Source: Gibbula magus
Lineage: Eukaryota > Mollusca > Gastropoda > Trochida > Trochidae
Length of the DNA: 64,000 bases
Direction: 5' to 3'
Assembly: GCA_936450465.1 (NCBI GenBank)
Contig: OW388301.1
Coordinates: forward strand, 19,821,523 to 19,885,522
In this document: piece after piece, positions 59,000 to 64,000 of the stretch
How positions within the stretch are numbered: the stretch's first letter is position 1
Layout of the letters: every line of letters begins with the position of its first letter
Translations under genes and position numbers: made by a program
The notes under the pieces: generated by a model
Told to the model about the DNA's origin: nothing
Databases searched by the model: none
The model's input: the letters and a program-made list of their open reading frames with translations, nothing else

Positions 59000-61842
59000 A
59001 GTGTAGACTTGTCGATCCAGACCTATCTTCTTACTTAAAAATCTAGGGATATTTCTTGTTATCTCAAAAACATAAAATTAATTTAGGAGCTCATATATCA
59101 TAGCATATGAAGAAGACGTGGAGTTGACATTAGGTTTTTTCATAAAACCAATAGATGAGGTATGATTTATGTGTCTTCCTCTTGAAGTGTGTTCTTCACT
59201 CCTTTTGCGCAGAAATATTAGATATTTCAAAGTAAACTTTTCTGCAAATGTTAATCTGATTAATTGTATGCTTTATTAAATGCACTTTTAATTATATACG
59301 ACTTATTTGCTTTCATTTGATTGATTCATCATGAGACTTCATTATCATTTTTGCTTACCGTAACAAAGTACTTAGAATTGAACAAAGTATTTAATTTTCA
59401 CTGTTTCCTTAAGTGTTCAACAACAGGAAAAATATAAACTATGACGTTCCTGTGCATGAAGAGAATGTCTTCTGCAAAGCATTGAGAGCTCGCAAGACTG
59501 ATATCTGATTTCAAAACATCACTTGTGACCCTGACCTATGATCCTTGATTACTGACATTTGACAATCTAACAACTGATCCTATGTGTTAGAAGCCTTCCC
59601 CATGTTAATTGATATCAATATGAAGATAGCAGTTTTTGTGCGCTTGCATCATTCAGTATGATAAACACGTTATAAGGTCGATATATTTTAACGTAAGAAT
59701 CATAAATATGTTGGCTCCTCAGCTAAGGTTTCATATTCCAATGTTGAAACTGCTATAAATATGGTACATTAGGCCAGGTTAGTCTTGTGAATATCATACT
59801 TATAACCTAAAAGATATGCCTACTGCTATTTATTTTCTCTTAATCATCAGTTATTTCGATATATTCTACCTTGATGCTTCCTGATAGCAACTTTAACTCA
59901 CTCAGTAAACTCATTTAATTTTGTTTTTCTCTAAAGCTGGGTTATCAAATGTTGTATTGTTGACACCTTTCAGAAATGGCTTGAGAAAGTGCATTTTAAC
60001 TTTCTAACATATCCACTTTAATTGTGTAAACATAACATAGTACACAATTTTCGTTAATTAGAACAACAACTCATAATCAAGTATTCGGCTGGGAAACAGT
60101 AAAACTCTACCTTTTGTCTTGATGAATCTATTGCACGTTGTCTGAAGGAGACTGTCCATTATGTACATTAAGTATAATGGTCATCAGATTTCGAAGTATA
60201 TCTCTTCCTCTGCGCCATTGCAGACAAATAGCTTTTCACTTCACGAGAGTAAAATGTGACAACTTAAGTAGATTTCCATCAGTGACAGATGTCGTCTAGG
60301 TTAGAGCAATACTGCAAAGAAAGATCAGATCGCACTTAAGTAGAGTCAAGGGATTCCTTTACTGTTCTAAGAATCTAGAGTTTGAAGCCATCATCACGGC
60401 TGCTAGTACTATTGTATCACTTATAGTAGACGCTCTTTAATGATCATAACGTGATATTCGTTGATGAAAGATGTGGTCAAGGTGAGATGTTTCAAGGTAG
60501 AATAGATCAAAATAAAGAAAGGAAACAGATTCCTCAGTAATAATGCCAGTAATTCATAATAACTAGACAGGAAAGCACAAATGATTATCGGAAATACATA
60601 AATATGTTATCGGTTAGCTGTTCTCGAGATTACGTAACATGATTTCGGATCGGATAATTCTTCCAAGAGTGGGTGAATAATATCATGTCTGCTGGTATTA
60701 TTGCAGGAAGTAACGGTGTCTTTTCACTTCATCAACTGAACATGTCAGCGTCGGCTGCAGTTATCGAACCATATCGGGTAATGCATTGATCACAATGTAC
60801 ACATGTGCTTTTGAACTGATTTTACTGCATTCCCTCACTGACCTCTTCAATAGAAACCTAAATCTAGTATTTACAATCAACTATTGGACAGACACTGATA
60901 TGAAACTTTTAGAGAAAATGACATTAATGAACTGATAAGACCATACCTCATGTGTGAAGTCACATGTCAGACTTTCAACCCTGGCAGTAAATAATGTGTT
61001 TGATGGTTATTTTTGGCATCGTATAATGAGCACTGAAGTACTTGTCTGTTAGACAGATACCGAATATCGTTGATGACCCATCATCAGAACATGTCTTTTG
61101 TACAGCAAACCATCAGCAGTCGAGATCAAATATTTCAGATTGGATATTGCAAACTAACATATTGCAAAATATTATGCATGCATACAACGGATAAAGTATT
61201 CTCAAATCATTAATTATTAATATCCATTGATAAACCATTTGCAGAACATGTTTTCTGAGGAAGTAAGCTAAACTGTAAACTTTTTACATTTGTCATTCTA
61301 CACACCAGTTGTAAATATACTTACAAACTTCTGTTTTATCTGTTTTAATATAACAGGCAACGGCACAAATCACCTACATGACTGTATGTCGTGATGGTCA
61401 TCCTTTTGTCCTTAAATCTATTCACATATGTCATTTTACTATAAAACTTTGCACTGAACTACCTTGTCTCATGTCTGTCTAGTCATACAGAATCAGTCCA
61501 ATGAATTATACATTTCCTCATGTATTGCCCAAAAGAGATGATATCATTATTTAGTTACATGATCTGTGTAGTTATTCCTGTCTAAATATTATGTCATATA
61601 GTGACAATTTAATATGCCATCATAAACTAAGCCGAGGGGGAAAGAGATATAAAAACAATTCATTAAGAGTATGAGACTTCATAATTTATATCTATTCAAA
61701 CACTCATGGGTTGCTGAAACTGGAATTATTAATTGATATTTAAGGTGAGCTTTTATAAGATATGGAAATTATGTTCGTATAATGTGCATAATGTGCCTTC
61801 TTTGACTAAAATATGTATGTAGGAATGTCATTGTTACTATTT
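59000..61842. other. Non-coding stretch, copy C right part
   Basis: Almost identical to 24,800-27,540 of B and clearly less like A (for example GACACCTTTCAGAAATGGC in C and GACACATTTCAGAAATGGC in B against GACATATTTCAGAAAGAG in A). No gene seen. Confidence 0.5.
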
Positions 61843-62130
61843 GTGTCTAGTTAAGGAAATTCGAAAGGACAATTTTTTAAAAACGTGTTTTTTCAGAACT
61901 ATGAACAGATAATGGTTTTGAAAATTCAAATTAATTTTGGTTGAAGACATAATGTATCTCTATTTTAGTTGTCATTTTTTACTCTCTATTTTTGTCTAGT
62001 TAAGAAGATTCGAAAGGACAATTTCTTAAAAACATGTTGTTTTGTCAGAACTATGAACAGATAATGGTTTTGAAAATTCAAATTTAGTTTTGTTCGGTTC
62101 TGAAGACATAATGTATCTCTATTTTAGTTG
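61843..62130. repeat. ~150-bp tandem duplication, copy C
   Basis: TGTCTAGTTAAGG-AATTCGAAAGG at 61,843 and TGTCTAGTTAAG-GATTCGAAAGG at 61,993 start two successive units that both end near GAAGACATAATGTATCTC. Copy B has one unit (27,542-27,670). The two units differ at several sites, so the duplication is not brand new. Confidence 0.7.
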
Positions 62131-62428
62131 TATGTATCTCTCGTGTATTGACATATTTCGTGTTTTGTAATTTGTAATTTCATTTTCGAAATCAATTAAT
62201 GTATAACTACCCTCAACGCCAACACCACAATTCGTTGTCCTGTCCTGTTTCAGTAAAAATATGTCACCTTCATCTCGGCAAAAACCTCTGTCACCCTTCT
62301 CCTTATGGATAATTACGCATGATGCGTGTATACATGAGTGAGGAATACGTTTAAGAAGTTACATTATTATAAAAAAACATTTTGATCAACTTTCCATATT
62401 TTATTAGTTTAAACATAAATATGAAATA

Positions 62429-62746
62429 CACTCAACAGCAAAAGAAACGTCACCATATAAAATACAAGATAATTTAATCCGCTCGTAACAAAGGTTACTG
62501 AAACAGAGATACATCATGTCTCCAGCAGCAAACTAAACTAGATTTAAAAGTTCAAAACCATTATCTGTTCATGTTTCTGTGAAACCCACGTATTAAGAAA
62601 TCATCGTTTTGAATCTCCATAACTGGGCGAACCAAGGGAGTTAAAAATGCCTTTCTTGGCTTGTTTTCTGAAAAATCGTCTTTCTCCGGCAGCATTATTT
62701 CGTTTTTCACACCGTTGAAAATGTGGTGACTTTTGTTTTGCGGTTG
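62429..62746. mobile_element. Same MITE in copy C, right end lost
   Basis: Identical in order to 27,962-28,283, but the right terminus stops at GCGGTTGATCT. The final GAGTG and about 45 following bases of B are replaced by short GATCT/GATCA repeats. The left terminus CACTCAACAGCAAAAG remains intact. Confidence 0.65.
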
Positions 62747-64000
62747 ATCTGATCTGATCATGATCTGTGTGTGTGCATACATAATAATGCAAATTATTAT
62801 AAATTAAATTATACAGATATCTTTACAAAACATATGTTCATCAAAGTCATTCAAAATCCACTTTTTCCGACTATGTTGAAAAGTTGGTTTCATTCCTTTC
62901 GCCCGATATTTTATGTATTATTCACTACATTCTCTTACACTGAGTCACAATGGAGTAAGTGTTGCAGTTTAAATAGGTTACAGACAAACACCTCGCTTAC
63001 ACTAAAACACAATTTCAAAAACATTGTGTAGTCATTTGCAGTTTGCTTTCAGGCAGTGTAATTAAATGCTGCACATTCATGGTATAGGCCCATTATTGAC
63101 AATTTCATTTGACCTTCCAGTTGAATATATATTCGTACTTACAAAGCATCATATCTAATCAAGTAATTCATTTATTGATTGCAGTTAGCAGAGAAAAGAC
63201 GGTCACACATAAATATATTTCATTTGCCTTTTCATATGAATAATTTGGTATCTTGCTGTGCAATAATGGTCATGTACCATTGTTGTCTAGACAAAGTAAT
63301 TTCGCCTTTTATTTGTCAATACCAATCATGCCATTAATGACTTATGTGGTCTGTGTCGCCATTTCTGTCTTTCTGTTATGACATAAGAGAACATTAAACA
63401 TGAATTGTATAGTACATTCACATATATGTTTTCACGAGTAATTGTCATTTCAGTTGATATATAAGACAATGTTTGTACATTCATCGTGAATGAGTGTGTT
63501 GATGTTTATCACCTGATGTAAGTTCAAATTGTTGTAGAGAGACCTAAATCTCAAATCTGTGGATTGATTATCGATAATCGACCAAATATTGTATGATAAC
63601 CTTTCGAAAATCATTTTCTGGATTCTCTTAATCAGAATTACAATGACATAGATGTTTGTCTTCCAAAATAATGATGACTCACTTAAGGCAAACAAATATA
63701 TGTCCAGTTTGATAGAAAATATTGACTTAGATTATGCAGATTTGGTGAATCACCTCTAAAAAATACCTATATTTCAGAGCAAACGAAGCATCACATCATT
63801 TTCAACAGAGTTACAAAACGGAATATGCTGCCTGAAAACTTGAAAAAGCGTACATGTATAGCTTACAAAGAAGACTAGCAATGTCATTCATCAGGATATT
63901 TTAGATTATCCTGTCTGTTGATATGGTAAGATCGTTATTTCAAAATGATGTTTGTACAGATTATTTATCATTTAAGTTACAAATTGATTAAATGGGAGTT

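Larger units (their letters stand above)
37970..64000. repeat. Segmental duplication copy C
   Basis: Starts with the sequence found at base 1 (AGAGTTCCACACCACTGTC) and runs through the same landmarks as A and B to the window end, where it still matches B (29,557). It is longer than the others because it carries several extra insertions: 46,693-47,767, 51,590-51,790, 52,270-53,429, 54,690-55,046 and 55,912-58,368. It also holds a 2.9-kb segment (about 42,155-45,056) missing from B and A. Confidence 0.9.

Overview
The window is AT-rich animal DNA, most likely from a mollusc and perhaps a vetigastropod. The signs are long non-coding stretches, many small DNA transposons, (CACT)n arrays, ~170-bp tandem units carrying AACAAGGGCAATAACTC, a (GGAC)n tract ending in a CCCCCTTCCAC...GTGGCGGGGG hairpin, and an extracellular PAN/EGF/sushi/GON protein. 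The clade is an inference; I could run no search.

Layout: the window is dominated by three copies of one segmental duplication. Copy A runs from 1 to about 13,946. Copy B runs from about 13,947 to at least 29,557. A 7-8 kb spacer, single-copy here, follows (about 30,100-37,970). Copy C runs from about 37,970 to the window end. A and B are joined head to tail at about 13,946 with a ~14.3-kb period. B and C are ~30.0 kb apart and this period includes the spacer. Homology runs to both window edges, so the array probably continues outside.

Genes: each copy carries, on the minus strand, one intronless ORF for a small secreted protein that I read as a stand-alone six-bladed YWTD/LDLR-class-B-like beta-propeller. 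It is 359 aa in A and C and is cut to 310 aa by a nonsense change in B. Each copy also keeps debris of older paralogues: a signal-peptide exon relic about 4 kb upstream (10.4, 24.6 and 58.9 kb) and, in B and C, an N-terminal fragment several kb downstream (16.6 and 42.0 kb). The spacer carries a different minus-strand gene with signal peptide, PAN/apple, EGF-like, sushi and GON domains in a single reading frame, interrupted by one in-frame TGA in the sushi domain.

Mobile elements account for most differences between copies. Because the copies are near-identical, empty sites can be read directly. Copy C alone holds a 1.16-kb LTR-retroelement derivative with a PBS-like site and a tRNA-like box, a 357-bp MITE and a 2,457-bp transposon (both flanked by TTAA), a pearl/Helentron-associated-like element and a patchwork templated insertion. 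Tc1/mariner transposase relics lie in B and C. A palindrome at 45.07 kb marks independent deletion endpoints in A and B. C resembles A in its middle part and B in its 3' part, which suggests gene conversion or unequal exchange. The remaining long stretches show no coding or RNA signal that I can support.
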